Shown: positions 11,430 through 20,966, counted from the stretch's first letter. The stretch: 64,000 nucleotides of DNA from Dyadobacter crusticola DSM 16708 (GCF_000701505.1 NZ_JNJB01000004.1:310001-374000), one strand, 5' to 3'. Numbers and translations: made by a program. The notes: generated from the letters alone by a model not told the origin.

Positions 11430-12410
11430 TTACTCAGAAAGTGTGCTCCATTCTGCTACGTGCCCGTCTGTTCTTTCGACAAGCCACACCTTGGTACCTG
11501 GGAAGCGTTTGACCATTTTCTTGCTCTTCTCAATTCCTGCAACACTAAATGCAGTTGCAAGTGCGTCGGAAAGCGCCCCGCCGTCGCAAATGGCGGTCGT
11601 ACGAACATGAAACAGCAGGCCAATACCCGTTTTTGGATCAACAATGTGCGAGTATCTTACGCCTTGGTATTCCATATACCGGTAAGTCGGCCCGGAAGTG
11701 GCGAGAGAGGTATTGGATAATTTGATTGTTTTCAGCGAATCGCTGCCATTGGAAATCGTAATTTTCCAGCCGTCGGTGCCGGGAGGCGGGTTTGTCATGA
11801 CGATTTTACCGCCGGCGTCCATCATTGCCGAGGTGATACCCAGCTTTTCCAGCTCTTTTAATGCCTCCTCAGCGGCAAACCCTTTTCCTAAACCGCCGAT
11901 ATCCAGCCGCATTCCTTTTTGCGTAAGAAAAACGCTCCTTGTTTTGGAATTAAGCTTCATCTTGGCATATCCTGTTCTTGACATGGCTTCGGCTATTTCC
12001 TCTTTGCTTGGGAAAGTGCCTTTCCGCGTTGCGTGCCGCCACATCTGGACGACAGGGCCTAACGTCACGTCAAAAACACCGTCGCATTTCTTACTTACAT
12101 CAAGTGAAATATCGAGAATATCGAAGAGATCTTTGCTCACTGGTATCCACTTTCCACTACCCGACTGAGCAGAAAGTCTGTTAATCTCACTTCCGTCGCG
12201 GTAATCGCTCATGATTTCGTTCAGCTCCTCAACCCTTTTGAATGCATTGTCGGCAGCGCGCCGGGCGAGTGTATCGCTGCTCGCATAAAAAACCAACTTG
12301 AATGGAGAGCCCATTAATCCCCTTTCAAAGCTATAACGCGACTCCTGGGAGGAAGCGAATTGTGGGCAGGCGAAAATCAGAAGGAAAGCAAAGACAGGGA
12401 AATACTTCAT
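11430..12410 (-). CDS. apbE: FAD:protein FMN transferase (ApbE family)
   Basis: A 326-residue exported protein with a signal peptide of about 22 residues. ApbE attaches FMN from FAD to a Thr/Ser of target proteins such as NqrB, NqrC or RnfG in the periplasm. Family motifs are present: LDIGGLGKGFA in the middle, MDAGGKIV for flavin binding, SHIVDPKTG, and DALATAFSV near the C-terminus with the metal-binding Asp. Length and motif order are normal. No Nqr or Rnf genes are nearby, so its target lies elsewhere. It precedes the TetR gene on the same strand, 169 bp away, and is probably a separate unit. Confidence 0.9.
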   Translation of the reverse strand: MKYFPVFAFLLIFACPQFASSQESRYSFERGLMGSPFKLVFYASSDTLARRAADNAFKRVEELNEIMSDYRDGSEINRLSAQSGSGKWIPVSKDLFDILDISLDVSKKCDGVFDVTLGPVVQMWRHATRKGTFPSKEEIAEAMSRTGYAKMKLNSKTRSVFLTQKGMRLDIGGLGKGFAAEEALKELEKLGITSAMMDAGGKIVMTNPPPGTDGWKITISNGSDSLKTIKLSNTSLATSGPTYRYMEYQGVRYSHIVDPKTGIGLLFHVRTTAICDGGALSDALATAFSVAGIEKSKKMVKRFPGTKVWLVERTDGHVAEWSTLSE

Positions 12411-12497
12411 GCACTATGTTTAAAGATCAAATGCGAAAATTACAGCATTTAACCCGGTAAGGTTCAGGAAAAACGCATTTTATCAAATTACATAACG

Positions 12498-12527
12498 AAA
12501 AAAGGCACAAACCTTCCGGTTTGTGCC
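12498..12527 (-). terminator. Rho-independent terminator of the small membrane protein gene
   Basis: On the minus strand a perfect 10 bp stem (ggcacaaacc / ggtttgtgcc, loop ggaa) at 12504-12527 is followed directly by six T residues. It lies 25 bp beyond the stop codon at 12552. Confidence 0.85.
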
Positions 12528-12551
12528 CTGTAATTATTACTTTTTCAAGCT

Positions 12552-12737
12552 TCAACCGTAGTAATCCAGAAGGCTGTTACGGTCTGCGTGACTATGATGT
12601 GAGTTCATTGCGTCTTTAATCATACCTGCTCCGATAAACGGCAGGGAAACGATCGTCGAGATGATCATTGCTATGAACAAAATGGTTGCGAAGAAAAACT
12701 TCCCGCAGTAATATATGACGTTTGATAGTAGGCTCAT
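12552..12737 (-). CDS. Small membrane protein of unknown function
   Basis: 61 residues, beginning MSLLSNVIYYCGKFFFATIL. One or two hydrophobic segments span about residues 6-42, followed by a polar tail with HHSH and several Asp/Ser. No family was recognised. Reality is supported by the strong intrinsic terminator just downstream on the same strand and by the coherent membrane-protein composition. It is a lone gene between apbE and the amidase. Confidence 0.6.
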   Translation of the reverse strand: MSLLSNVIYYCGKFFFATILFIAMIISTIVSLPFIGAGMIKDAMNSHHSHADRNSLLDYYG

Positions 12738-13047
12738 AATTCAAATATTTATATGGTACTTTTCCTTTTCAAAATTATAATAAATAATCATGCCACAATG
12801 TTTTATTGAATGATTTTATCATTTTTTAAGAGAATTTTAAGGATGTTGTACATTGAAACTCAGGTTTGTAGTACGAGTATTACATGATTTTAGAAGATGT
12901 TTTATGCTAAGATTGTACAATAACAAAGAAGTGTACTACTTTCTGGATAATCCCGGGCAAATAGATCTCCATTAAGCCGCCGGCCGACTGAATTGGTGAA
13001 AGCATTATATTGCAGCTACGCCAGTCTAACAAGTTTGTTTCACTCCA
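12738..13047. other. Divergent intergenic region
   Basis: About 310 AT-rich bases between the small membrane protein gene and the amidase gene, which point away from each other, so it should hold both promoters. No match to TTTG-N19-TAxxTTTG was found, and no gene or strong hairpin. Confidence 0.4.
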
Positions 13048-14652
13048 ATGAAAAGAAGAACTTTTATCAATCTTGCCTCCGCCGCAAGCATCGCGCCTTT
13101 GGCATTTAGCATTGCCGGATGTACCTCTCAGTCCAAGGAGCGGTCAACAGAAAAGCCTTCCGGGAACGACTTCAAAGAAATGACCGTCGCGGAAATGCAG
13201 AAGCTTATGCAGGAAAACAAACTAAGTGCACGCAAGCTCACGGAGTTCTATCTCGACCAGATCAAAACGATCGATGAAAACGGTCCTGCTTTGAAATCCG
13301 TCATCGAGCTTAATCCCGATGCGCTAAGCATTGCAGACGCATTGGACCAGGAGCGAAAGAATGGGAAGCTCCGCGGGCCTTTGCACGGAATACCTGTATT
13401 GATTAAAGACAACATAGATACGGCCGACAAAATGCAAACTACCGCCGGCTCCATTGCATTGGAAGGAAACATCGCCGCACAAGATGCATTCATAGTTAAA
13501 AAGCTCCGTGCCGCAGGCGCGGTGATTTTGGGTAAAACGAATTTGAGTGAATGGGCCAATTTCCGCTCGACCCGTTCTTCCAGTGGTTGGAGCAGTCGCG
13601 GCGGTCAAACCAAGAATCCTTATGTACTCGATCGCTCCCCCTGCGGATCAAGCTCGGGCTCCGGGGTAGCTGTGGCGGCCAATCTTTGTGCAGTATCAGT
13701 TGGCACAGAGACAAATGGCTCCATCGCCTGTCCTGCATCCATGAACGGAGTAGTTGGTATCAAGCCGACCGTCGGGCTGGTAAGTCGATCCGGCATTATC
13801 CCTATCTCTAAAACGCAGGATACCGCCGGTCCATTTGGCAGAACAGTGGCCGATGCTGCTGCATTGCTCACGGTAATCGTTGGCGCCGATCCGGCTGATC
13901 CGGCAAGGTACCCAAGCAAAGAGTCACTTCCCGACTATATGAAATCGCTGAATCGGGACGCATTGAAAGGCAAGCGCATTGGCGTAGAAAAATCTTTTTT
14001 GAAACAACACGAAGTAATCGACTCGCTCCTCAAAAAAGCGCTGGACCAGATGAAAAGCCTGGGTGCAGAAATTGTGGAAATCGAGTTTATGAAAACGCAG
14101 GATACGGGCGGCGCTGAATCTGACTTGCTGCAATTTGAGTTCAAGGATGGAGTGAACCGGTACCTTGCCGGCTCGAACGCGAAAGTAAAGTCACTGGAAG
14201 AGCTGATCGCATTCAACAATGCAAATAAAGCCAAAGCAATGCCTTACTTCCAGCAGGGACTGTTTGAAACGTCCCAGCAAAAAGGCGATCTGGAAAGTAA
14301 GGAATACAAAGCTGCTCTTCGCAAGATCAATCAGGTAGCAGATCTGCTCAACCGTGAATTTGAGAAAAACAAACTCGATGCGTGCTGCGGACCGGCAACC
14401 GGCGCTTCCTGGTGCATTGATCCCGTTAATGGCGATTTCTGGACGGGGTACGGATCCTACGGACCTGCCGCAATCGCCGGTTTCCCTTCCATTACAGTTC
14501 CAATGGGCAATGCGAATGAACTGCCAGTCGGGATTTCGTTTTTAGGCCGCGCATTCAGCGAGCCCGAATTGATCGGAATTGCTTACGCTTACGAGCAGGT
14601 GTCGCGGAATCGCGTCGCACCCAAATTCATCGAAAGTGTTGGCAAAGTATGA
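13048..14652 (+). CDS. Exported amidase (amidase signature family)
   Basis: A 534-residue amide hydrolase. The Ser-cisSer-Lys triad is readable: K120 in IPVLIKDNID, the Gly/Ser loop GSSSGSG at 200-206 with the cis-Ser, and the nucleophile S225 in ETNGSIACPAS. The N-terminus has RR at 3-4 followed by a hydrophobic stretch ending in SIAGC (Cys25), so it may be a Tat-exported lipoprotein. Similar proteins include peptide amidases and GatA homologues, but the leader rules out a role in the Asp-tRNA amidotransferase complex. It precedes another RR-leader protein by 76 bp and may be cotranscribed with it. Confidence 0.85.
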   Translation: MKRRTFINLASAASIAPLAFSIAGCTSQSKERSTEKPSGNDFKEMTVAEMQKLMQENKLSARKLTEFYLDQIKTIDENGPALKSVIELNPDALSIADALDQERKNGKLRGPLHGIPVLIKDNIDTADKMQTTAGSIALEGNIAAQDAFIVKKLRAAGAVILGKTNLSEWANFRSTRSSSGWSSRGGQTKNPYVLDRSPCGSSSGSGVAVAANLCAVSVGTETNGSIACPASMNGVVGIKPTVGLVSRSGIIPISKTQDTAGPFGRTVADAAALLTVIVGADPADPARYPSKESLPDYMKSLNRDALKGKRIGVEKSFLKQHEVIDSLLKKALDQMKSLGAEIVEIEFMKTQDTGGAESDLLQFEFKDGVNRYLAGSNAKVKSLEELIAFNNANKAKAMPYFQQGLFETSQQKGDLESKEYKAALRKINQVADLLNREFEKNKLDACCGPATGASWCIDPVNGDFWTGYGSYGPAAIAGFPSITVPMGNANELPVGISFLGRAFSEPELIGIAYAYEQVSRNRVAPKFIESVGKV

Positions 14653-14728
14653 TCGAATGTAAATAATCTGCTACGGCGATAGTAACCTGCACGCACCGAC
14701 CACTTTTTATCCTGCAAGAACAACTTCC

Positions 14729-16438
14729 ATGGATAGAAGACATTTCATCAAAAGCAGCGCGCTCGCTATTTGCTCAGTACCAGTATTTTCACCAATTCAT
14801 TTCGCATCTCAAAAAGCAGCCGAACAAATGCCGGCCTGGCTTTTGGAGATGGTCGCGCGAAATGATAACAGCATTGAATCCCTGCGAAACTATCAGGTAA
14901 AAGACACAGCAAGTCCCGACCTGGGCGGGCTGCGCGACGGCTTTGATATACTAAACCCGCACAGTACTTCTGCAATGATACAATGCGGCGCGGCTGGCCT
15001 TTTTTCGCCTTCTTCCAAGTATCATAAATCACCCGAACTGCTTGCGAGCGTGAACCTGGCGGTACAGTATCTTCTCAAAACACAGCACGGCGACGGGACT
15101 ATCGATCTGCTTTCTACCAATTTCCATTCGACTCCCGATACCGGTTTCCTGGTGAAAAGACTGGCAATGGCTTACATGCTGATGGAAAAATCGGCTACGC
15201 CGGGCATTGAGAAAGTATTGACAAACCTGAAAACCTTCCTGCTTAAATGCGGGGAAGCATTGAGCGTGGGCGGTATTCATACGCCCAATCACCGCTGGGT
15301 TGTGTCTGCTGCATTAACCAGGTTAAATGAACTTTGGCCAAATCCAACATACGTTGCCCGCATTGAACAGTGGCTCGGCGAGCGCATTGATATGGATGCG
15401 GACGGACAATACAATGAGAAAAGTACGTTCATTTATTCCTCGCTCACCGATCGGCTGCTGATCACCATTGCCAAAGGCCTGAAAAAGCCTGAATTGCTCG
15501 ATAATGTCCGTAAAAACCTGAACATGACAATGTACTACGTGCATCCGAACGGAGAGGTAGTTACAGACGCGTCGGGGCGGCAGGATAAGGCGGTGATCGG
15601 GACATTGGAAAACTATTACTATCCCTATCGTTATCTCGCTATCAAAGACAAGAACCCGCAGTACGCTGCCATGTGCCGCATGATCGAGAAAACAGCGGGT
15701 CCTAAGACAGGCGCATTCATTGACTATTTTCTCACAGATCCTTCCCTCTGGGCTGAATTGCCGGCAGAAAAACCATTTCCGGTAAATTATGTAAAAACAT
15801 TTCCAAACTCCGGTCTCGTGCGCATCAGGAGGGATAACCGCGACTCCACATTGATCGCCAACAATCCTGTCTGGTTTACTTTTATGAAAGGCAATGCAGT
15901 TTTGCAAGGCCTGAGGTTTGCGTCTTCATTTTTCGGAAAAGGTCAGTTTCAGTCTGAAAAAATCACTCAGAATGGAGATATCTGGGAGCTGACCCAAAAA
16001 CTGGACGGGCCTTATTACCAGCCCTACCCGAAAGAATCGCTGCCCAACGACGGTGACTGGGAGAAAATGCCGCGCATATACCGCCCGCAGAGCGAGGTAC
16101 AGCTGCTCGAAACCAAGGTCCGGATCAAAGAAACTGCGAACGGAATGGAGGTTGAAGTGACCACCAATGGAACTGAGCGGGTACCTGCCGCATTGGAGCT
16201 GATTTTCCGTCCAGGCGGTGAGCTGAAAGGAGTTGTAAAAATTGAGAACACCAAAGATTCGTGGCTTTTGAAAGAAGGAACGGGAACTTACCGGTTCAAC
16301 GACGATAACATTTCCTTTGGTCCGGGAATGGCTTTGCACAAAAACATTGCATTGCGCGGCGCATTGCCTGCGATGGAAGCCCCAACTGTGTTCCTAACCG
16401 GCTTTACACCTTTCAAACACGTAATACGGTTTTCGTGA
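14729..16438 (+). CDS. Tat-exported protein resembling alpha-toroid polysaccharide lyases
   Basis: 569 residues beginning MDRRHFIKSSALAI, a twin-arginine leader cleaved around residue 27. The N-terminal 300 residues are helical with repeated aromatic/His segments (QHGDGTIDLLSTNFHSTPDT, TPNHRWVVSA, NEKSTFIYSSLTDR), reminiscent of an alpha/alpha toroid as in heparinase- or alginate-lyase-like enzymes. The C-terminal part is beta-rich (VWFTFMKGNAVLQGLRF onward), as in the second domain of those enzymes. No family was firmly recognised and catalytic residues cannot be assigned. The order after the amidase suggests a shared exported catabolic role (inference). Confidence 0.5.
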   Translation: MDRRHFIKSSALAICSVPVFSPIHFASQKAAEQMPAWLLEMVARNDNSIESLRNYQVKDTASPDLGGLRDGFDILNPHSTSAMIQCGAAGLFSPSSKYHKSPELLASVNLAVQYLLKTQHGDGTIDLLSTNFHSTPDTGFLVKRLAMAYMLMEKSATPGIEKVLTNLKTFLLKCGEALSVGGIHTPNHRWVVSAALTRLNELWPNPTYVARIEQWLGERIDMDADGQYNEKSTFIYSSLTDRLLITIAKGLKKPELLDNVRKNLNMTMYYVHPNGEVVTDASGRQDKAVIGTLENYYYPYRYLAIKDKNPQYAAMCRMIEKTAGPKTGAFIDYFLTDPSLWAELPAEKPFPVNYVKTFPNSGLVRIRRDNRDSTLIANNPVWFTFMKGNAVLQGLRFASSFFGKGQFQSEKITQNGDIWELTQKLDGPYYQPYPKESLPNDGDWEKMPRIYRPQSEVQLLETKVRIKETANGMEVEVTTNGTERVPAALELIFRPGGELKGVVKIENTKDSWLLKEGTGTYRFNDDNISFGPGMALHKNIALRGALPAMEAPTVFLTGFTPFKHVIRFS

Positions 16439-16440
16439 CG

Positions 16441-16492
16441 GGTATTAGCTGTTAGCTGTTAGGTAACAGCTAATGGCAAATGGCTAATAGCT
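16441..16492. repeat. Short tandem repeat of TTAGCTG / CTAATAGCT type
   Basis: Immediately after the stop codon of the preceding gene lies ttagctgttagctgttaggtaacagctaatgg split across related units, the same family as the flanks of the duplication at 80-284. The arms can pair (ttagctgtta / taacagctaa), giving a weak hairpin. Confidence 0.65.
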
Positions 16493-16517
16493 ACTTTGCA
16501 AAAACCTGAATACCAGT

Positions 16518-16548
16518 TCTGTGATCTGATTATAATTCGTTAAATTTG
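16518..16548 (+). promoter_or_regulatory. Bacteroidota-type promoter for the 16595 gene
   Basis: TCTG (16518-16521), 19 bases, then TAAATTTG (16541-16548), matching the -33 TTTG (3 of 4) and -7 TAxxTTTG consensus. The predicted transcript would start near 16554, giving a leader of about 40 bases. Confidence 0.6.
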
Positions 16549-16594
16549 GTAACCTCCCGTTCCATAAAGTCCCGGATTTTAATCGTCTGTCACA

Positions 16595-17851
16595 ATGCTG
16601 AAAAAGACTTCTATCCTACTTCTTCTGGTACTTATTGCGCACGTTTCGCTGGCCAATCAGATTCTGATCCCAATGGACAAGTCGCAAACAAATCACCTGA
16701 AAGCGTACGGGCTTGCCTATGTCCTGCTTAAAGGAGATATCGACGTGGAGTGGCTGCTCAACTATCGCGGCGGCAGCTTCAAAGTCCAGTATAGCAAATC
16801 CATTGAAAATGAATGCAAGCTGCGGGCGATTTCCTACGAGGTACTTTCGGATGCCGCCAGCGCGCAGCTTGTCAACGAAATCAGCAACCCCAACATTAAT
16901 ATGGACGTGGTGAAGCTGCATAAGGCAGCCAAAATCGCAGTTTACTCTCCCATTAAAATCAGTCCGGCCGAATTCGAGAATACCGATGCTGTATTGCTGG
17001 TTTTGAAGTATGCAGAAATTCCATTCGAAGTAATTTATGATGAAGAGATCTTAAAAGGCGAGTTGCCGAAATATGACTGGCTGCATTTGCATCACGAAGA
17101 TTTCACGGGACAATTTGGCAAGAACCTGCGGCGGACTTCGCAGGAGGATATCAAGGCGCAGGAAGCAATAGCTAACCGGTTTGGATACGCCAAAGTACCG
17201 CAGATGAAGCTGGCTGTGGCGAAGTTGATCAAGGAATTCTGCGCAGGCGGCGGTTTTCTATTCGCCATGTGTTCAGGCGCAGAGACTTTCGACATCGCAC
17301 TGGCTGCCGAGGGAATTGATATCGTGGATAATCTTGACGGAGATGGAATCGATCCCGACGCTCAGTCCAGGCTGGACTTCGGAAAGACATTTGCCTTTCA
17401 TAATTTCAAATTGCAGCTCGATGAATATGAAGGAATGAATTTTTCGGACATCAATTCCTCGGCCGGCAGGTACCACAGCTGGGGCGAGAATAATGTCTAT
17501 TTCTCCCTGTTCGACTTCTCAGCGAAGTGGGACGTAATCCCGGCAATGCTGGTTCAAAATCATGAAAATCTGATCCGCGAGTTTTTCGGTCAGACTACTG
17601 CATTCAGCAAATATACCGTCAAGCCGAGCGCATTGGTAATGGGGACCAGCAACTCTTCTGACCGTTACATTTATGGAGAAATGGGAAGGGGCCAATGGAC
17701 TTTTTACGGCGGTCACGATCCGGAAGGCCGCGGCGGCGGCGGCCGAAGAATACCCACCGATCTGAATTTATATCCAAATTCGCCGGGTTATCGTTTGATA
17801 TTGAATAATATTCTTTTTCCTTCCGCTAGAAAGAAGAAGAGGAAAACGTGA
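16595..17851 (+). CDS. Exported conserved protein often labelled asparagine synthetase B
   Basis: 418 residues with a signal peptide (about 1-20, ending SLANQ). Proteins of this type in Bacteroidota are often named asparagine synthetase B, but neither the N-terminal catalytic Cys nor an SGGxDS PP-loop is present, and an exported synthetase makes no sense. What is visible: a segment GGGFLFAMCSGAETFDIAL resembling the nucleophile elbow of class I glutamine-amidotransferase-like folds, and conserved YDWLHLHHEDFTG and WTFYGGHDPEG stretches. The C-terminus is strongly basic (ARKKKRKT). Function unknown; a GATase-like or ThuA-like fold is possible (inference). Confidence 0.6.
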   Translation: MLKKTSILLLLVLIAHVSLANQILIPMDKSQTNHLKAYGLAYVLLKGDIDVEWLLNYRGGSFKVQYSKSIENECKLRAISYEVLSDAASAQLVNEISNPNINMDVVKLHKAAKIAVYSPIKISPAEFENTDAVLLVLKYAEIPFEVIYDEEILKGELPKYDWLHLHHEDFTGQFGKNLRRTSQEDIKAQEAIANRFGYAKVPQMKLAVAKLIKEFCAGGGFLFAMCSGAETFDIALAAEGIDIVDNLDGDGIDPDAQSRLDFGKTFAFHNFKLQLDEYEGMNFSDINSSAGRYHSWGENNVYFSLFDFSAKWDVIPAMLVQNHENLIREFFGQTTAFSKYTVKPSALVMGTSNSSDRYIYGEMGRGQWTFYGGHDPEGRGGGGRRIPTDLNLYPNSPGYRLILNNILFPSARKKKRKT

Positions 17852-17905
17852 TAGTACATTTCACGAATTTGAGAGTTTGACAGTTATACCCGAACATCTC
17901 GAAGA

Positions 17906-18485
17906 ATGGAACACACTAAGACACCGGATATTAATTCTGTACATACTCATTCGGACTATCAAACTAATCAATGGAACGAGCGAACTGAACTGATTGATGG
18001 AAAGATATTTAGATCAACCACAAATCCTGGGCTATTTCACCAGACAATTTCTCAAAAACTCCATCTTGCACTTGGTAACTACTTTAGAAACAGTTCTCGA
18101 AAAGTCTTTTTCACTCCTTTCGAGGTCAAGCTTCTAAGAATACCAATAAGTAGTAGCGGCTTGAAATTACATTCGGTTGTGCAACCCGATCTGTGTGTAT
18201 GTCAAAACAGAAAATTAGATGAGCTGGGTTGTACAGGCGCTCCTGAGCTAGTTGTCGATATTTTACGGACTGGACATTCGAAAGTTCAAAATGGGTCAAA
18301 AGTTTGAGCTTTATCAGGATTGCGGAGTATCGGAATACTGGATGGTATTTCCTTGCTATAACGCAGTAATAGTCTATGTACTGAATGAATCAGAAAGGTA
18401 CATAGGTCTTCAACCCGCCACTTCGAAACTTACCTCTACTATTTTCCCCGATCTTAAAATCAATCTGGAAGAAATTTTCAGCTAA
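17906..18485 (+). pseudogene. Uma2-family (PD-(D/E)xK) nuclease gene with a frameshift
   Basis: Two overlapping frames together form one Uma2/DUF820 protein. The first frame covers the N-terminus through VVQPDLCV and APELVVDIL, the Asp and acidic motif of the restriction-endonuclease-like active site, and ends at 18307. The second frame picks up MGQKFELYQDCGVSEYW, the conserved C-terminal part, and ends at 18485. Removing one A from the A4 run at 18288-18291 would join them as SKVQMGQKFELY. The usual SPST after the catalytic strand is RTGH here, so the gene may be decaying. A sequencing error at the A-run is the main alternative. Confidence 0.75.
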
Positions 18486-18487
18486 GC

Positions 18488-19633
18488 CTATAACTTGGCA
18501 AGTTGCGCGGCTACTTTGCGGTCGATGCTGTTCTTGCCGGTATCATAACCTACCTGCCGCTCAACGAGCTTGTTATCAGAGTCCAGAAGAACCCAGACTG
18601 GAATGGATTGGAGATTGTATTTCTTATCCAGCTTGATCCTTGAAGAATCGGCAAGTGCCAGGAACTGCGACCAGGGCATTTTCTCCTTTTCCAATGCTTT
18701 TTGCCAGGCAGTTTCGTCATGATCTATTGAGATACTGACAATATTCAGTTTGTCCTTAAATTGACTTTCCAGCTTTTTGATCTGTGGAATTTCCTGTCTG
18801 CACGGCCCGCACCAGCTTGCCCAGAAAACAACCAAATTATGCTTTCCACTTCCATTCAATACCGCTGACGTAAAGCTTTTGTCTGGCTTTTTAAGTAAAA
18901 TATCAGCTGGGAACAGATTGCCGGTTTTATTTTCAACAGCAAGATAGGATTTGATATTTGCATACTCGCGAGTGCTTTGTAACGCAGGATCAAACAAGGG
19001 AAGCAACGCTGCCAACTCATGATCGGATAGAGATGATTTTGTCCAGTTCAGCTGTCTCAGTAACTCAGAAGAAGTCGCGTATTTTTTTATAAGCGCCCTA
19101 TTGTATGCTCTATCTTTGTCGGATAAAGCCGGGCCACTTTTAAATGACAAATGCCTGTAAGCTACTTCTGTTTCGAGATTAGGATTTTCAAATAGAAACC
19201 CAACCTTTTCATCTCCCCGGGGCTTAAAGGCTGGATCAGCGACAAAATTAAAATTGCCACGTGTGAGAATGAAGTTGCTTTCTACCGTTTTGTTCAAATA
19301 AGGGTTCTTGATTGGCAGCCGCTGATAGGGCGCTCTGGGATTTGCTGTTTCATAAACAAAACTGCAGGGAATGGAGCTAAATTCTGCCACAGGCTGTATT
19401 TCAAATCGAAATTTACCTTCTTTAACAACAGTTGAATCAATAAAGCTACGACTACCAGCATTTTGTAAATACAGCTTTTTACCTTCCAGAAATGACGTGG
19501 TACTGACGAAATCGCCGTTTATTACAATGTCTTCTTTTGCTGAGTGTACACAGCCCAGACAGGTAACTAACGAAAGAAAAAATGCGAGCGAATAGCTGGA
19601 TAGAAGATTCCAGCTTGTTGATGAATTTTCCAT
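18488..19633 (-). CDS. TlpA-like thioredoxin-fold lipoprotein
   Basis: A 381-residue exported protein. The C-terminal 140 residues are a thioredoxin domain with the redox motif WASWCGPCRQE, followed by SISIDHDE and the cis-Pro strand SIPVWVLLD. The N-terminal part resembles the DUF4369-type beta domain common in Bacteroidota TlpA-like proteins (DIVINGDFVS onward). The start at 19633 (MENSSTSW) is preferred over 19660 because it gives a clean signal peptide with a possible lipobox near LVTC. Likely a periplasmic thiol:disulfide reductase. It ends 2 bp from the stop of the Uma2 pseudogene (convergent). Confidence 0.8.
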   Translation of the reverse strand: MENSSTSWNLLSSYSLAFFLSLVTCLGCVHSAKEDIVINGDFVSTTSFLEGKKLYLQNAGSRSFIDSTVVKEGKFRFEIQPVAEFSSIPCSFVYETANPRAPYQRLPIKNPYLNKTVESNFILTRGNFNFVADPAFKPRGDEKVGFLFENPNLETEVAYRHLSFKSGPALSDKDRAYNRALIKKYATSSELLRQLNWTKSSLSDHELAALLPLFDPALQSTREYANIKSYLAVENKTGNLFPADILLKKPDKSFTSAVLNGSGKHNLVVFWASWCGPCRQEIPQIKKLESQFKDKLNIVSISIDHDETAWQKALEKEKMPWSQFLALADSSRIKLDKKYNLQSIPVWVLLDSDNKLVERQVGYDTGKNSIDRKVAAQLAKL

Positions 19634-19726
19634 TTTGAGAAGCAGATGAAGGTGAATCAATCCGGTGAGTACTTCTCAAATATAGTAAAAGTTACAAAAG
19701 TAGATGAAACTTTATATGAAATATAA

Positions 19727-20830
19727 TTATATATAATCCACCATCAACTTTCCAGCTCGCTGCGAAGCGCCCGGGCCACCTACTTTTTCCGCAAGTACCT
19801 CGTAATCTGCAAGCTGAATCATGTGTTTAGTGCCGCCGGGGAGAATACTTCTTAATTCTTCCGTTAGCAGCTTTTCATTCAGTTCATCCTGGATCAGCTC
19901 TCTAACCACTTCTTTGTCCATTATTAAATTGACAAGCGAGATAAACGGAACGCGAATGAGGCGCTTGGCAATCGCGTAGGAAAGACCACTGGTTTTGTAA
20001 CATACCACCTCGGGCACTTTAAACAGCGCAGTTTCCAATGTAGCAGTTCCGGAGGTAACCAATGCAGCAGTGGCAATGTGCAGCAGGTCGTAAGTACTTT
20101 CGTATACCACCATCGACTTCCCTGAAAGATCGGCTCCGGAATAAAGCTCGGGAGGCAGGTTTTTGACACCTGCAATTACAAACTGATAATCTGGAAAATG
20201 AGGCTGAATAGAGAGCATTACGTTTAGCATCCCCAAAATTTCCTGACGCCGGCTGCCCGGCAGTAATGCAATTACCGGCTTGGTGCCTATGTTGTTTTTA
20301 GTCTTAAAATCAGGATCTGGCTTGAATGCAGCGATCGCGTCCATCAATGGATTTCCGACATAATCCACTTTGTAGTCAAACCTCTTATAAAAATCTATTT
20401 CGAACGGAAAGATCACGAACATGTGGTCGACATTCTGCTTGATCTTCCAGGCGCGTTTCTGGTTCCACGCCCACACTTTTGGAGAGATATAGTAAAAAAC
20501 CTTAATTCCTTTCGCTTTTGCGAATGCCGCAATGCGAAGATTAAAACCGGGATAATCAATTAAAATCAGGGCATCGGGCTGGTAGTTTAAAATGTCAGCC
20601 TTGCACTTCTTCAAAAAACCAGAGATTTTGTGCAGGTTCATCGCTACTTCCAGGAAACCCATGAAAGCAGTGTCTTTATAGTGCGTGACGAGGTCAAAAC
20701 CTTCCGCTTGCATTAAGTCGCCGCCCCAGCCGCGAAACTCCGCAGCCGGATCGCTTTCCTTAATTCCCTTGATCAGATTGGATCCGTGCAGATCTCCCGA
20801 ACGCTCGCCGGCTATGAGGTAGTATTTCAA
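19727..20830 (-). CDS. lpxB: Lipid-A-disaccharide synthase
   Basis: This 367-residue GT19 glycosyltransferase joins UDP-2,3-diacylglucosamine and lipid X to form the lipid A disaccharide at the inner membrane. Diagnostic features are the N-terminus YYLIAGERSGDLHGSNLIK, GWGGDLMQAEG, DYPGFNLRIA, YYISPKVWAWNQKR, and LLPGSRRQEI with the UDP-binding region. Length is normal (about 370-390). It shows that this organism makes lipid A in addition to the sphingolipids suggested by the operon at the left. It lies downstream of the PTPS/QueD gene across a repeat-containing gap of 136 bp. Confidence 0.92.
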   Translation of the reverse strand: MKYYLIAGERSGDLHGSNLIKGIKESDPAAEFRGWGGDLMQAEGFDLVTHYKDTAFMGFLEVAMNLHKISGFLKKCKADILNYQPDALILIDYPGFNLRIAAFAKAKGIKVFYYISPKVWAWNQKRAWKIKQNVDHMFVIFPFEIDFYKRFDYKVDYVGNPLMDAIAAFKPDPDFKTKNNIGTKPVIALLPGSRRQEILGMLNVMLSIQPHFPDYQFVIAGVKNLPPELYSGADLSGKSMVVYESTYDLLHIATAALVTSGTATLETALFKVPEVVCYKTSGLSYAIAKRLIRVPFISLVNLIMDKEVVRELIQDELNEKLLTEELRSILPGGTKHMIQLADYEVLAEKVGGPGASQRAGKLMVDYI

Positions 20831-20880
20831 TGATTGAATGACCGGGTCGCCGGTGCGATGAATGACTGAATTTGTGAATT

Positions 20881-20941
20881 AGTGAATGAGCGAATGAGCG
20901 AATGAGTGATTAGTATTGTCACGCTGAGCGCAGTCGAAGCG
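20881..20941. repeat. GAATGAGY tandem repeat and a CTGAGCGCAGTCGAAG element
   Basis: At 20881-20910 the 8-mer gaatgagc/t is repeated three to four times, continuing a degenerate gaatga series from 20831. At 20918-20941 lies gtcacgctgagcgcagtcga, a short element I recall as a common dispersed repeat in Bacteroidota genomes. Related gaatga repeats occur at 61025-61100. Confidence 0.65.
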
Positions 20942-20966
20942 CCTTTCCTCCTTCCTCCTTTTCCTC

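Noticed and set aside
17906-18485. Uma2 gene as a defence system component
   Set aside because: Lone, frameshifted gene without restriction, helicase or other defence partners.
20881-20910. Possible CRISPR repeats
   Set aside because: Units are 8 bp with no spacers; no cas genes are in the window.
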